A program made the translations under genes and the position numbers. This document shows positions 21,565 to 31,279 of a stretch of DNA of 64,000 nt, in pieces. The notes beneath the pieces were generated by a model that was not told where the DNA came from, searched no databases, and worked only from the letters and a program-made list of their open reading frames with translations. Location: NCBI GenBank assembly GCA_022702545.1, contig JAHRBC010000004.1, positions 3,782,001-3,846,000 of the forward strand. Reading direction: 5' to 3'. The DNA is from Phycomyces nitens (taxonomy: Eukaryota > Mucoromycota > Mucoromycetes > Mucorales > Phycomycetaceae). The stretch's first letter is position 1; each line of letters opens with the position of its first letter.

Positions 21565-22183
21565 TGACGCGTGATGGGTTTGTATGGTTGTGTATGGTAA
21601 CCGAACGGGCGACAAATAAAATATATAAAAGAAACAATGAAAGAACCAGTAAAAGACTAACGAAACTCAACAGAAATATCCCCAAAATGACCAGGCAAAA
21701 TATAACTGCTCTTCAGAGATTGAGAGCTTAAACTCAAAAGAATAAAATAACCGTAAAATTGATCGTAAAACTGACTGATCCTCTTTATTTCATTAGAAAA
21801 GAATGTCTTTTATAGACAAAGAAAATAACTAAAAGAATAACCGAAAAATGAAATAATAAAATAATAAAATGATGCCATCAAGGCCAAAGGAAAAATATAA
21901 TAAAAAAAATACTATAACATAGTAAAGAAAAGGGTAAGACAAAGAAGTATGGGAAATAAACTAAAGAAGTACAGAATGGTGCAATCCTGCAAGAAAGTGA
22001 GAAAGGATTCACAAAGGAAATATAAAAGGAAAGAGTATAAAAAAGGAAATAATAAAATGTGATAAAATAAAAATAAAGAGAAATAAAGAAACTCGGGGAT
22101 CGGCCATCCTTACTCGGCTCGGACTTCTTCGGACTGGTCCGGCTTCATGGTCGAAACCGAACCTGTTTACAACACACGTGTCA
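21565..22183 (-). repeat. 5' LTR of gag-pro element (619 bp)
   Basis: Same TG...CA boundaries as the 3' copy. Ends at 22183, 11 bp before the mature tRNA-Gly 5' end at 22195. Confidence 0.85.
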
Positions 22184-22194
22184 AAATATATGAA

Positions 22195-22265
22195 GCGCGG
22201 ATGGTTAAGTGGTATAATCTTCGCCTGCCACGCGAAGGGCCCGGGTTCGATTCCCGGTCCGCGCA
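22195..22265 (+). tRNA. tRNA-Gly (anticodon GCC)
   Basis: 71-nt cloverleaf with acceptor GCGCGGA paired to TCCGCGC and discriminator A. Anticodon loop CTGCCAC gives GCC. T loop GGTTCGATTCC doubles as the internal B box, and TGGTTAAGTGG is the A box. No intron, and CCA is not encoded. Identical base for base to the copy at 28643-28713. Followed by a T4 run at 22270-22273. Confidence 0.98.
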
Positions 22266-22269
22266 AGTG

Positions 22270-22273
22270 TTTT
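22270..22273 (+). terminator. Pol III terminator for tRNA-Gly
   Basis: TTTT five bases after the tRNA 3' end, the usual Pol III stop. Confidence 0.7.
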
Positions 22274-22351
22274 AAGTATCTCCTTATTTTTGTCGGACAT
22301 TATTTTGATGAATCTGTAAAATCTTGTCGTTCCTGATCTAGGCTATCTTCC

Positions 22352-22699
22352 TGTCAAGTCTCGACTGGGTGTATCTTGCTAATGCTTGACTTAGATGAGT
22401 TTTGCAATAGATCACCACCAACTAGGACGTTTAGGATAAATAGGAATATAGAGAATTGAATCCCCTTTTATTGATACAAATCGTTGTAGTATTTATACGG
22501 ATTTTATAAGTGAAACTATCTAAACTAATTACTTTTTACTCAAGACACATTGGTTATCTCTTTATGAGAGGCGATGAGAATATGTCTTGGTTTTACAAAA
22601 AGGGGAACCAATCGGTATAACCTTGAAGACATATGTTAAAAGCATTACCGATTGGGTACCTGATTATCTGGGTTATTATTCGCTATGTCAACTCTGACA
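22352..22699 (-). repeat. 3' LTR of intact Ty3 element (348 bp)
   Basis: On minus TGTCAGAGTTGACA...ACTTGACA. The last 55 bp on the plus side (22645-22699) also encode the C-terminus of the polyprotein. Confidence 0.95.
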
Positions 22700-25600
22700 T
22701 TACCCCCCTCCTGGCTTTGTGATCGTCCTCGAGCACTATCATCGGAAGATGGGGATACGGGATCAACAGCATCGTTGGGGACATCGGAATTGGTAAGGCG
22801 CATGGCAGCACGCCAAGCGGCACGAGAAGCAGTGGGATCATACCAGGGCGTATCAGAGACATCACCACGAATGGGATAGAGGCGGTCAACATGGACCCAA
22901 GACGCGAGGGGCTCACCACTAAGGGTTTCCAACTGGTAGGTGCCATACTCCGTGTTCTTGTTGACGACAATGAATGGACCCTTGAACTTGGGCTCCAAAC
23001 CAAAACGACCTTCATGAGTGAGCTTGACATGGTCGCCTAGCTCAAAAGAAATGGCTTTCATGGCTGCGTCCCATCGCACCTTGTCCTTGTCACTGGCGAG
23101 AGACAACCGGAGTTCTGCAGCAAGGCGAGCATCATCAAGTTTCTCCAATTCTTGAGCTCGAGCCTCCGCAAAATCGCGCGGGTCTTCGGAAACGGCCTTG
23201 TCAATATACGGTTCCATGGTGTCACCAGGCAAGACAGGATTGCGGCCATATGTCAAGAAAAAGGGGCTAAACCCGGTGGTGGAATGCGTGCGGATGCGAC
23301 AGGCCCAAATGGCAGCAGGTATGAACATGTCCCAGCGATGGATGGCCCCATTAGTATACTTACGGATCATTTGCTTGATTGTACCATTGAGACGCTCGCA
23401 TTTTCCATTGGTTCTTGGGTGAAAAGCAGAGGTCAGGCGGTGGGTTACTTTGAGGCGGGCGAGGTAAGAGGCGACGAGCTTGCTGGTGAAATTTGCACCA
23501 CGGTCAGTCAAAATTTCAGTAGGACAACCAAAACGCATCACAATCTCTTCGTGGATGAAATCGGCCACAGCTTCAGCCGACGCCACAGGTACAGCACGTG
23601 CAATTGGCCAATTCGTGGTGTAGTCTACCGCTACTAACAGCCAACAATTGCCTTTTTGCGTGGTGGGGAGTCGGCCAACAAAATCGAGGTGCCAACGCTG
23701 GAATGCACTAGGGACCTTCAGGGGATGCATCTCATCATGGTGATTACCATCTTTTCTTGCGTTTAGCTGGCATTCTGGACAAGTACTCAGCCATTCCTTG
23801 ATATCTGTACGCATGGTTGGCCACCAGTGACGGGACTTGAAGAGATCGACCATTGTTGTGAATCCTGAGTGGCCAAAACCATTATGGTAATTCTGGATTG
23901 TATCGGCTCGGCGGGCAAAGGGGAGGAAAGGCACATCTTTCGACTCCGTCTCATTGATCTTCACCTTACGGAACACCTTACCACTACGGACAACAAATTG
24001 GGCACGGTTCTTTTCAACGATACCACGAGCTTCTTGTGGGACTTGGTCAGGCTTGAACATATAGAATGTCGGCCAGTCTGATGCATGAGTGAGCGGTGTG
24101 GCATACAAGTACTCAGGTTCCAGGGATTCAGGATCACAGTTACTTTCTGGACCACCACAGCAGGACAAAGCATCGGGCACGTCGTTTTCTTTACCGGGTT
24201 TGTATTGTATATCTGGGGCGTACAGCTCAAGCTCGGCAATCCAACGAACGAGGCGCGGTGTCGGTGTGATCTGTGCACGGAAATACTTCAAGGGCAGGTG
24301 ATCCGAGAATACAGTATACGGGCGGCCATCAATCAGACATCTCCAGGTCCGAAGTGCATGTATAATGCCAAGAAGTTCGCGCTCCTGAGCCGGATAGGAT
24401 CGCTCTGCTCTGGAGAACTTCTTGGATTCGAATGCCAACGGGTGCCATGAACCATCATCACCTTCTTGCAGTAAAACGGCGCCTACACCAAAGTCGGATG
24501 CATCTGTTTCGATCTTGTACGGCCTGTGCACGTCGGGCGCCTGCAGGACTGGTGGAGAGATCAACTTTTCCTTAATCAGCTCAAAGCTGTCCTGGCATTC
24601 TTTCGTCCAAACGATTGATCTTCGCTTGGCGCCAGTGCCTTTTGTAAGATCGGTCAGCGGTGACGCCATGCTTGCATAACCTGGGATGAACCGGCAGTAG
24701 TGCTGGGCCAAACCACAGAACTGGCGGACTTCTTGCACATTGGTGGGCACAGGCCAGTCTTTCACTGCTTTGACCTTGTGGGGGGCAGGAAGGATTCCCT
24801 GGGCGGAGATCTGGAAACCCACAAAGATCAGCTCCTTCTTATTGAACTCGCATTTCTTGAGGTTGGCAACTAGCTTCGCTTCTTGGAGCAGCTTCAAGAC
24901 ATGGCGGACGTGTTGCTTGTGCTCAGACTCTGTCTTACTGAAGATGAGGATGTCATCCAAGTAGACCAAAGCAAAGTCATCCAGGCAATCACCGAGTACT
25001 CGGTTCATCAGACTTTGGAATGTGGGCGGTGCATTGGTCAAGCCAAAAGGGAGAACCAGAAACTCGTACTGACCATAACGGGTATTAAACGCCGTTTTTG
25101 GAACATCAGACGGTTGGATACGCACTTGGTGGTACCCGCTCTTGAGGTCAAGACTTGTGAAATGGGCGGAACCACGTAGGCGCTCCAGGCATTCGTCGAT
25201 TCGCAGGAGAGGATGGTTATTGCGGACTGTCACCTTGTTAAGCGCACGGTAGTCTATGCACATGCGCATTGTACCGTCCTTCTTCTTTACAAATAATACT
25301 GGGGCACCCCAGGGAGAAGCACTTGGTCGGATCAACTTTAAATCGAGTAACTCTTTCAACTGACGCTTCAGTTCATCCAGCTCCAGAGGGCTCATCTTGA
25401 ACGGCGGCCTGTTGATTGGTCTGGCGCCTTCCGTGTCAATTACATGTCTTACGTTGCGATCGGGAGGCAGGCCAGGCAACTCGTCTTTAAACACATCGGG
25501 GAATTCTTGCACCAGGTTTTCCCAACCAGCTTCGGCGAACACCTTCTCCACGTCTTCCTTCATGTATAGCAAGAAGCTATTGGTACCGTCTTCTCTTGTC

Positions 25601-27393
25601 AACTTGCTTGCTTGCTTGTGCGATATCAAATAATTCAGGCATGAGGAAGTGGTCTGTGTGGTGTGCGGCATCAAGGAAAAAGTCTTATCCGCTTGTCTCA
25701 GTGTCCAACTGTCGGTGTTCCAATCTGGAACAGGCTTGGCTTGCTGTAACCAAGTACGGCCAAGGATCATGTCAAACTTCATGGGAAAGACAAAGGCCTC
25801 TACGGTATCTTGATAACCATTAAGGGAGATTGACATGATGACCTTACGGCTAATGCGAGTGCGATGTCCATTGGCGGTTTCTACTTCACGGCCTTGGACT
25901 GGGATTACAGTTTCAGCCAGTTCAGCTGTCTCTGGTGTCACATAATTGGCGCTTGCGCCACTGTCAATAAGGACTTGCAGGGTTCTTTCTTGGCTGACGG
26001 CCTTATACAGGGGGAGGTCTGTGCTAATTGAAGCATTTAACTGGTCTAGGTGTACCAAGTCTTGGCTATCAATTTCACTACTCTCAACATTGCTCTTGGT
26101 TACCACTTCGGGGACAATAGTATACTGGGAAGGAAGATCTTTATTAACATGTTCTTTATAGTTTACATCTACTTTGTTATTAATTACATCCCTAGGTTCT
26201 TGATGTTCGTCGTGGTACTGCAACTGTTCGGGACTGTTGCGGTTCATGCTACACATACGTTCCTTGTCTAGGCGGCGGAAGGCAGATATGTGCTCTCGGC
26301 AGTTACGGCGGATATGGCCCGACTTGCCACACCAGAAACACTTGCGATCTCCTTGGCTGGAACCTTGCGAAGAGCTTTGACCATTGCGCTGCGACGAGCG
26401 GGGTTGGTAGTTTGATCTACCAAACCCCCTCCCCTCCATAGCATCGAGGTCCATTGGTGTGGGACCATCGTTGCGCGAGTAGTCGGGAACGACCATGCGA
26501 GGAGCAGGTTGGGTGGGACGGCGGGCACTGTCAAAGGCTAGGGCAGCACGGACAGCATCTTCAAGGTCAAAAGGGTCCTTTGTGACCACGTGGGAATGGA
26601 CATCATTGCGGAGACCGTTGGTGAAACGGTCAACAGCTTCATCATCAGTCATCCCGGGGATTTCCAACTTGATGTCATAGAAGGCATCAACAAAAACTTC
26701 CACAGACGAAGTCTGGCGCAGGGCGGACATACGGGCACGGGCTTGGCGGGCAGACTGGACAGGACGGAATTCTCGGTTAAGGCGTTCCTTGAACGTAGCC
26801 CAAGTCTCAGTGGTGCAGTCCGAGTCTTCGATGCGACGCCACCAAGTGTCGGCACGACCACGAAGCAAGGTAACAGCATAAGTAGTCCATTGAGCAGCAG
26901 GGAGAGCCGTTATGGCAGCATAACGTTCAATGGAACGAAGCCAACCATCAATAGCGGTGGCTGAACGCTCACCAGCATAAACCTCTGGTTCCTTGGCACG
27001 GCGGACAGGGGCCTTGGTGGTCATGGCGTTTTGAAAAGCCAGAGTCATGGCTTCGATCATGGCAGCCATATCGGTGGGACCGATGGGATTTTCGGGTGTA
27101 CCAGGGGGAAGCATGGGAGTGGGTACGTTTTGCGGGGATGTTTCAAAGGAAACCAAATTGGGATCGGCGCGCCTAATCAAACGAGTAGCAGTAGCGCGGG
27201 CGTGTATATCAAAGGCTGCTTCCTGAGACGGGGTCAATTCCAGGCGTTGTTCGGCAGGGACAACAGGAACACAGCGGGAGGCAGAAAAACCTTCTTTCAG
27301 ATGGGCAGGGAGAAGTGCAAGGACTTTCTCTTCGATTTCGAATTTCTTGAGTAAATCAAACGGGATAACAGTATGGTCAGAGGAATTGTTCAT
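22645..27393 (-). CDS. Gag-Pol polyprotein, Ty3 type (1582 aa), intact
   Basis: Domains in order: Gag capsid region about 138-290; CCHC knuckle at 352-365 (CFWCGKSGHIRRNC); aspartic protease with LIDSGAS at 475-481; reverse transcriptase with YLDD at 811-814; RNase H starting TDAS at 963; integrase with H1170, H1175, C1205, C1208 zinc site and likely catalytic Asp1237, Asp1297, Glu1333; a GPF-type segment (KFKGPFIVV) near the end. No chromodomain was recognised. The start ATG is only 12 nt after the 5' LTR, inside the presumed primer site. The stop lies 55 bp inside the 3' LTR, so the polypurine tract is translated (QEGGNVRV). Makes particles, copies RNA to DNA and integrates it. Confidence 0.95.
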   Translation of the reverse strand: MNNSSDHTVIPFDLLKKFEIEEKVLALLPAHLKEGFSASRCVPVVPAEQRLELTPSQEAAFDIHARATATRLIRRADPNLVSFETSPQNVPTPMLPPGTPENPIGPTDMAAMIEAMTLAFQNAMTTKAPVRRAKEPEVYAGERSATAIDGWLRSIERYAAITALPAAQWTTYAVTLLRGRADTWWRRIEDSDCTTETWATFKERLNREFRPVQSARQARARMSALRQTSSVEVFVDAFYDIKLEIPGMTDDEAVDRFTNGLRNDVHSHVVTKDPFDLEDAVRAALAFDSARRPTQPAPRMVVPDYSRNDGPTPMDLDAMEGRGFGRSNYQPRSSQRNGQSSSQGSSQGDRKCFWCGKSGHIRRNCREHISAFRRLDKERMCSMNRNSPEQLQYHDEHQEPRDVINNKVDVNYKEHVNKDLPSQYTIVPEVVTKSNVESSEIDSQDLVHLDQLNASISTDLPLYKAVSQERTLQVLIDSGASANYVTPETAELAETVIPVQGREVETANGHRTRISRKVIMSISLNGYQDTVEAFVFPMKFDMILGRTWLQQAKPVPDWNTDSWTLRQADKTFSLMPHTTQTTSSCLNYLISHKQASKLTREDGTNSFLLYMKEDVEKVFAEAGWENLVQEFPDVFKDELPGLPPDRNVRHVIDTEGARPINRPPFKMSPLELDELKRQLKELLDLKLIRPSASPWGAPVLFVKKKDGTMRMCIDYRALNKVTVRNNHPLLRIDECLERLRGSAHFTSLDLKSGYHQVRIQPSDVPKTAFNTRYGQYEFLVLPFGLTNAPPTFQSLMNRVLGDCLDDFALVYLDDILIFSKTESEHKQHVRHVLKLLQEAKLVANLKKCEFNKKELIFVGFQISAQGILPAPHKVKAVKDWPVPTNVQEVRQFCGLAQHYCRFIPGYASMASPLTDLTKGTGAKRRSIVWTKECQDSFELIKEKLISPPVLQAPDVHRPYKIETDASDFGVGAVLLQEGDDGSWHPLAFESKKFSRAERSYPAQERELLGIIHALRTWRCLIDGRPYTVFSDHLPLKYFRAQITPTPRLVRWIAELELYAPDIQYKPGKENDVPDALSCCGGPESNCDPESLEPEYLYATPLTHASDWPTFYMFKPDQVPQEARGIVEKNRAQFVVRSGKVFRKVKINETESKDVPFLPFARRADTIQNYHNGFGHSGFTTMVDLFKSRHWWPTMRTDIKEWLSTCPECQLNARKDGNHHDEMHPLKVPSAFQRWHLDFVGRLPTTQKGNCWLLVAVDYTTNWPIARAVPVASAEAVADFIHEEIVMRFGCPTEILTDRGANFTSKLVASYLARLKVTHRLTSAFHPRTNGKCERLNGTIKQMIRKYTNGAIHRWDMFIPAAIWACRIRTHSTTGFSPFFLTYGRNPVLPGDTMEPYIDKAVSEDPRDFAEARAQELEKLDDARLAAELRLSLASDKDKVRWDAAMKAISFELGDHVKLTHEGRFGLEPKFKGPFIVVNKNTEYGTYQLETLSGEPLASWVHVDRLYPIRGDVSDTPWYDPTASRAAWRAAMRLTNSDVPNDAVDPVSPSSDDSARGRSQSQEGGNVRVDIANNNPDNQVPNR
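22700..22712 (-). other. Polypurine tract of intact Ty3 element
   Basis: On minus GAGGGGGGTAA directly precedes the 3' LTR. It lies within the open reading frame. Confidence 0.8.
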
Positions 27394-27403
27394 TCAGCTA
27401 CCA
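27391..27403 (-). other. Primer-binding-site candidate of intact Ty3 element
   Basis: On minus TGGTAGCTGAATG starts 3 nt after the LTR. TGGTAGC fits the 3' end of an initiator-Met-like tRNA (GCTACCA), but the match is lost after seven bases. It overlaps the start codon. Confidence 0.5.
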
Positions 27404-27405
27404 AT

Positions 27406-27753
27406 TGTCAAGTCTCGACTGGGTGTATCTTGCTAATGCTTGACTTAGATGAGTTTTGCAATAGATCACCACCAACTAGGACGTTTAGGATAAATAGGAA
27501 TATAGAGAATTGAATCCCCTTTTATTGATACAAATCGTTGTAGTATTTATACGGATTTTATAAGTGAAACTATCTAAACTAATTACTTTTTACTCAAGAC
27601 ACATTGGTTATCTCTTTATGAGAGGCGATGAGAATATGTCTTGGTTTTACAAAAAGGGGAACCAATCGGTATAACCTTGAAGACATATGTTAAAAGCATT
27701 ACCGATTGGGTACCTGATTATCTGGGTTATTATTCGCTATGTCAACTCTGACA
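27406..27753 (-). repeat. 5' LTR of intact Ty3 element (348 bp)
   Basis: Same sequence as 22352-22699. Carries the presumed promoter (GTATTTATACGG region) and is followed by TTCC, the target duplication. Confidence 0.95.
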
Positions 27754-28100
27754 TTCCAATTCACTGTAAACGTAGTCGAATTGGTCAAGCTTTAATACAC
27801 AGGAGTATTCAAAATAAGAGAGAGGATAAAAGATAATTTTTATTATTTTGAATTGGGATATCTTATATAGTTTCCTAAATGATTATTCATCTTTGACTAC
27901 ACTGAAGAGGTGTCTAATGCTCTTACAAAATTATTATAAACTGATTATGGTGCATTTAGCTTTAACTATTGACTTTTGTCGAATTTGTTTCAATTTCGTT
28001 TGATAAAACTCCGCAGGTAAAAAATAATGATATTTAACATCCGACATACTGCAAAATATAATTATTATCTCTGCTATGTAACCATCTCATACTAGCAAAT

Positions 28101-28474
28101 CTTTAAAACACTAAGGCTTTTTGTTAAAGCTGTTTAATTAAAAATAGAGCCGCGGGATACATCAATCAATACTATGGCTATCTAATACACGGCTTGGATT
28201 TTTTATAACCTCGTTTTTGCAAAAGTCTTAGGCTTTTGAAAAAATATGTGAAAAAGTTTATATCAAAGTCCGAATATACTTCACATATCTTTAAAACACT
28301 AAAACTTTTTGTTAAAGCTTTTTGATTGAAAACAAAGCTGCGGGATACATTAAACAGTACAATGGCTATCTAACGCGCGGCTCAGATTTTTAATATATTT
28401 ATTTTTGCAAAAGTCTTAGGCTTTTGAAAAGTGCGTAAAAAAGTTGATATCTAAGTCTGAATGCACCATATCAA
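28101..28474. repeat. Tandem duplication, 188-bp period, two diverged units
   Basis: Units begin CTTTAAAACACTAA at 28101 and 28289. Both contain GCGGGATACAT, ATGGCTATCTAA and GCAAAAGTCTTAGGCTTTTG. Divergence is moderate, so the duplication is old. No coding potential seen. Confidence 0.85.
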
Positions 28475-28634
28475 TTTCTAAAATTACAAACAGATGAATA
28501 ATCATTTCAAATCATGCTTTATTTGTAAAGACAAGTCACTAGAATTTATATCACCAAAATTAAGCACAACAATTGGAAGATAGCCTAGATCAGGAACGAC
28601 AAAAATAATATGACAACAGCATGACAAAATTGTC

Positions 28635-28638
28635 AAAA
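28635..28638 (-). terminator. Pol III terminator for the second tRNA-Gly
   Basis: TTTT on minus, five bases after the tRNA 3' end. Confidence 0.7.
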
Positions 28639-28642
28639 CTCT

Positions 28643-28713
28643 TGCGCGGACCGGGAATCGAACCCGGGCCCTTCGCGTGGCAGGCGAAGATTATACCACT
28701 TAACCATCCGCGC
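28643..28713 (-). tRNA. tRNA-Gly (anticodon GCC), second copy
   Basis: Identical to 22195-22265 on the opposite strand; the two genes converge. The upstream flank is CTCACATATT (reading on plus from 28714), and then an LTR starts at 28724, 10 bp from the tRNA 5' end. Confidence 0.98.
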
Positions 28714-28723
28714 CTCACATATT

Positions 28724-29463
28724 TGACACAGGTGTTGTAGATTTGTCAGCTGCACCACAAAACTAGCAGAAATCCCGTGACGTCACTAAGGGCCCCACCA
28801 AGAAAGAGTGCTACGTCACAACTAACCGTCACTACCATCGTCAGAACTTCAGCGGGACCTGAAATTATCCCCAATTTCCGGATTTCTTGTCCAGAATATT
28901 GTCTCAATTCTTTTTCCCTTTTTATCTTTAAAGATTATTTCCCCTCACTTCGATTTACCCTGACATTTTTACCTTTACCCATTCCATTGTTCACACTTCG
29001 ATAATTCTTTCCAGCTTACCCCCCATATTTTATACTTCTTGTTCATTGATACTTTTCCGGATTTGTTCATATAATCTCTTTTATCTTTAGCTACGATTGG
29101 AATGACATTTGAATAACATAATTAGTAAGAAGAACTATTCAATAGTTTTGTATAAAAGAAGAGCAATATCTTTATCAATAAAATTCATTCAGTTTTCCGA
29201 TTATTTTCTTTTGAACCCAATTCGAGCTTGTATTGTCCTGAGTGAAATACAAGGCTGTTTTCCGTTAAAGTTATAAGATCTCTGTCTCACTGTTAGTTCC
29301 ATTGTCCGTTGTTTGTATATTATGTCCATTGCTGTCCGTTTTTCTGTCCGTTCTTATCCCGATTTCTGTCCGTTGATTGTCCCAAGTGAAATCAACTAGC
29401 CTTTAACTGTCCGTAAACCTTCTTGACCAGTTTACGCTACACAACCAAACTCAACACATGTCA
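28724..29463 (+). repeat. Solo LTR (right stack R1, 740 bp)
   Basis: TGACACAGGTG ... CACATGTCA with TATT on both sides (28720-28723 and 29464-29467), a 4-bp target duplication. Same family as 3782-4147. Contains TTGTATAAAAGAAGAG, a probable promoter, near 29149. Oriented with its 5' end toward the tRNA. No internal genes. Confidence 0.85.
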
Positions 29464-29469
29464 TATTTT

Positions 29470-30448
29470 TGACACGTTGCGTTGTAATTTTGTTGGCTTT
29501 ATGCACTTGCCCAGACCGAACCCCCTACCGGTCTATGACTTGTACCAGACTTGAGGTCTTTCTGGCAGGAACTTATTTGTAACACCGATGGCGGCCCAAC
29601 GATTGCAATGATTTCACTCCTTTTTCCCTTTTCTCTTGTTTTCTTGTCCATCCCATTTTTGTTAAAGAGGATGTTGACTTGGTCAAATTTCTCAAGTACT
29701 ATTTCCTTCGACTAAAAATTAGTCAATTACTTTATTACATTTTTCCGTTGCTCTGTTCTTGACACTTTTAGTAAAGAACATCAATTTAGTTTAGAAATTC
29801 TTTTCACATTATTTCATTTTTCTCTAGTTTTCTTTGAAGGTTATCCTTTACCAAAATTGTTAAAGACACTTCTCATTTTCTTTTAACCGAGCATTATACA
29901 ATAGTCACTGATGTCTCTTAGCCCATTTTCTTATAACAATTTACATCATCTAAGTAGAATTGTTCAATATTGTTTATTCACAAAGTAGTATAAATACCCT
30001 TTTGAATTCTTTCAATAAACAAGGATTATCATCTGTCTTATATTCTGACTACAAGTTTTCAAGGCACACAGTTGCTATTTCTCTTATCAATTTTCCGTTT
30101 ATTATTTTTTTGTTTTAACCAAGTCTCCGCAGTGGATTGGTTTTGATTATACTATTTATACCCCTCTTTGTATTTTGATCATGGTATCTTAATTGTTCTC
30201 ACTTGAGTTCAGTTATTTTCTTATATCATTTTTTTATTAAGTCTCTCTTGTGGAATAGAGAACTTAACCCCCTTTATATTCGTATTTAGAGTGTTCTTGT
30301 GGAATAGACACTCACTTTTATCTTATTTTGAACTCATTACCCTCAAATCTGGCGATATCTTTTATTTATTCTTTTGTATTTCTATATTTGTCTTATTCAA
30401 TTTCTTCTTTATCAACATCTACCACATTGCCAAGCACCACACACGCCA
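29470..30448 (+). repeat. LTR (right stack R2, 979 bp)
   Basis: Starts TGACACGTTGCG and ends CACACACGCCA (an expected GTCA changed to GCCA). Related to the split LTR 4152-17766. Has a TATAAATA box near 29989 followed by a CAATAAACAA block. Separated from its neighbours by TATTTT (29464-29469) and TTT (30449-30451). No gene. Confidence 0.75.
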
Positions 30449-30451
30449 TTT

Positions 30452-31276
30452 TGACACGTGTGTGGTAGCCTTTTCAGCCAAGTCCCTGAAACCCTCTTTC
30501 CTCCCCTTTCTTCTTCTTCCCCGGACTTCAGACCCCTTCCAGACTCCGGACTTTCCCGCAGTCCGAGTCTTCTTTATTCCACAACCAAAACTTATCTTGG
30601 TCATTTTCATTATTCCTTCCCAAAAGCCCCATTCATCCAAATTTAAAAACTTCGTACTCCTTTTCCTTTTTATTAATTACTTTAACACAATTCTTCCTTT
30701 TTTTCTTCTTCTTATTTTTCCCAAGGTCGTTTGATTCCTTTTCCCATCATTAATCAAAAGAGACATCAATGCCACTTTCTTGAGAAAACCCCAAAAGTTC
30801 TTTTGTCTCTTAACCTTAGCATAGCTCCTTCTTTGGAAAAAGATCAACAAACAACTTGAGAAAGGAAAATACAATCAATCCATCAATAGCCAAAAACAGT
30901 TTTCTACCTTTTTTTTTCCTTTTCAATCCTCCCCCAAAAAAAATTATAACTTGTAAAAGGTTGTCTCTTAAAAACAAAAAAACATATAAAAAAGTAAGAA
31001 AGAAAATCAATAAACATCATCAATTCTACTGGCTTTAATTCTTTTTTTTCTTGGTCTCTGAATCCTATTGTTTCTTTGGATAAGAACAATAAGATCATAT
31101 ATTATTTGTCATAAAGAAGCATTAGCATTGTTCAATCAACATCTCTCTCTCTCTCTTCCCTTCTCTCTCTCTGGTCTCTTCCCCTCTCCACCTGTCTGTA
31201 TCTCTGGTCCAGTCCAAAAAACTATACCTATCTTTTTTGTTAACCAAGCACACACACACCAACCCCACACTTGTTA
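30452..31276 (+). repeat. LTR-like segment (right stack R3, 825 bp)
   Basis: Starts TGACACGTGTGTGG and ends ...CACACTTGTTA, a decayed end. Pyrimidine-rich first part. Only the ends and position support calling it an LTR; no second copy was found in the window. ATT (31277-31279) separates it from R4. Confidence 0.6.
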
Positions 31277-31279
31277 ATT

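Larger units (their letters stand above)
18429..22183 (-). mobile_element. LTR retroelement with gag and protease but no pol, 11 bp from a tRNA gene
   Basis: Two direct LTRs (18429-19107 and 21565-22183), polypurine tract beside the 3' LTR and a primer-site-like TGGAGGTCGTGCC after the 5' LTR. Internal region encodes gag and an aspartic protease on minus but no reverse transcriptase, RNase H or integrase. Flanks are AATAT before 18429 and AAATAT after 22183, a near-match offset by one base. The element is transcribed away from the tRNA. A related pol fragment (40962-42268) shows what a complete relative carries. It is non-autonomous and would need pol supplied in trans. Confidence 0.85.
22195..22351 (+). 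repeat. Inverted duplication, left arm (continues after 27753)
   Basis: tRNA plus downstream DNA is repeated in reverse at 28557-28713. Strongest match outside the tRNA is TCGTTCCTGATCTAGGCTA followed by TCTTCC. The Ty3 element at 22352 interrupts this arm. After it, AATGATTATTCATCT and TATGGTGCATT again match the right arm reversed (about 28450-28510). Confidence 0.7.
22352..27753 (-). mobile_element. Intact Ty3-type LTR retrotransposon (5402 bp)
   Basis: LTRs 22352-22699 and 27406-27753, each 348 bp, appear identical by reading. Target duplication TTCC at 22348-22351 and 27754-27757. One uninterrupted Gag-Pol frame. Identical LTRs and the open frame indicate a very recent insertion. It sits between two convergent tRNA-Gly genes but 86 bp beyond the left tRNA 3' end, so it is not placed like the upstream stacked elements. 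Confidence 0.95.
27758..28642. other. Intergenic spacer between the two convergent tRNA-Gly genes
   Basis: No gene. Holds the continuation of the inverted duplication and, in its centre, a 188-bp tandem duplication (28101-28474). AT-rich. Confidence 0.6.
28557..28713 (-). repeat. Inverted duplication, right arm
   Basis: Reverse copy of 22195-22351. The tRNA is identical; flanking bases differ except for a conserved stretch with CCTGATCTAGGCTATCTTCC (reversed). Confidence 0.7.

Noticed and set aside
18429..22194. Perfect target duplication for the gag-pro element
   Set aside because: The flanks AATAT and AAATAT are offset by one base relative to the TG...CA boundaries, so I report only a near-match.
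27758..28642. CRISPR-like or regulatory array between the tRNAs
   Set aside because: Only two long diverged units of 188 bp; no short direct repeats with spacers.
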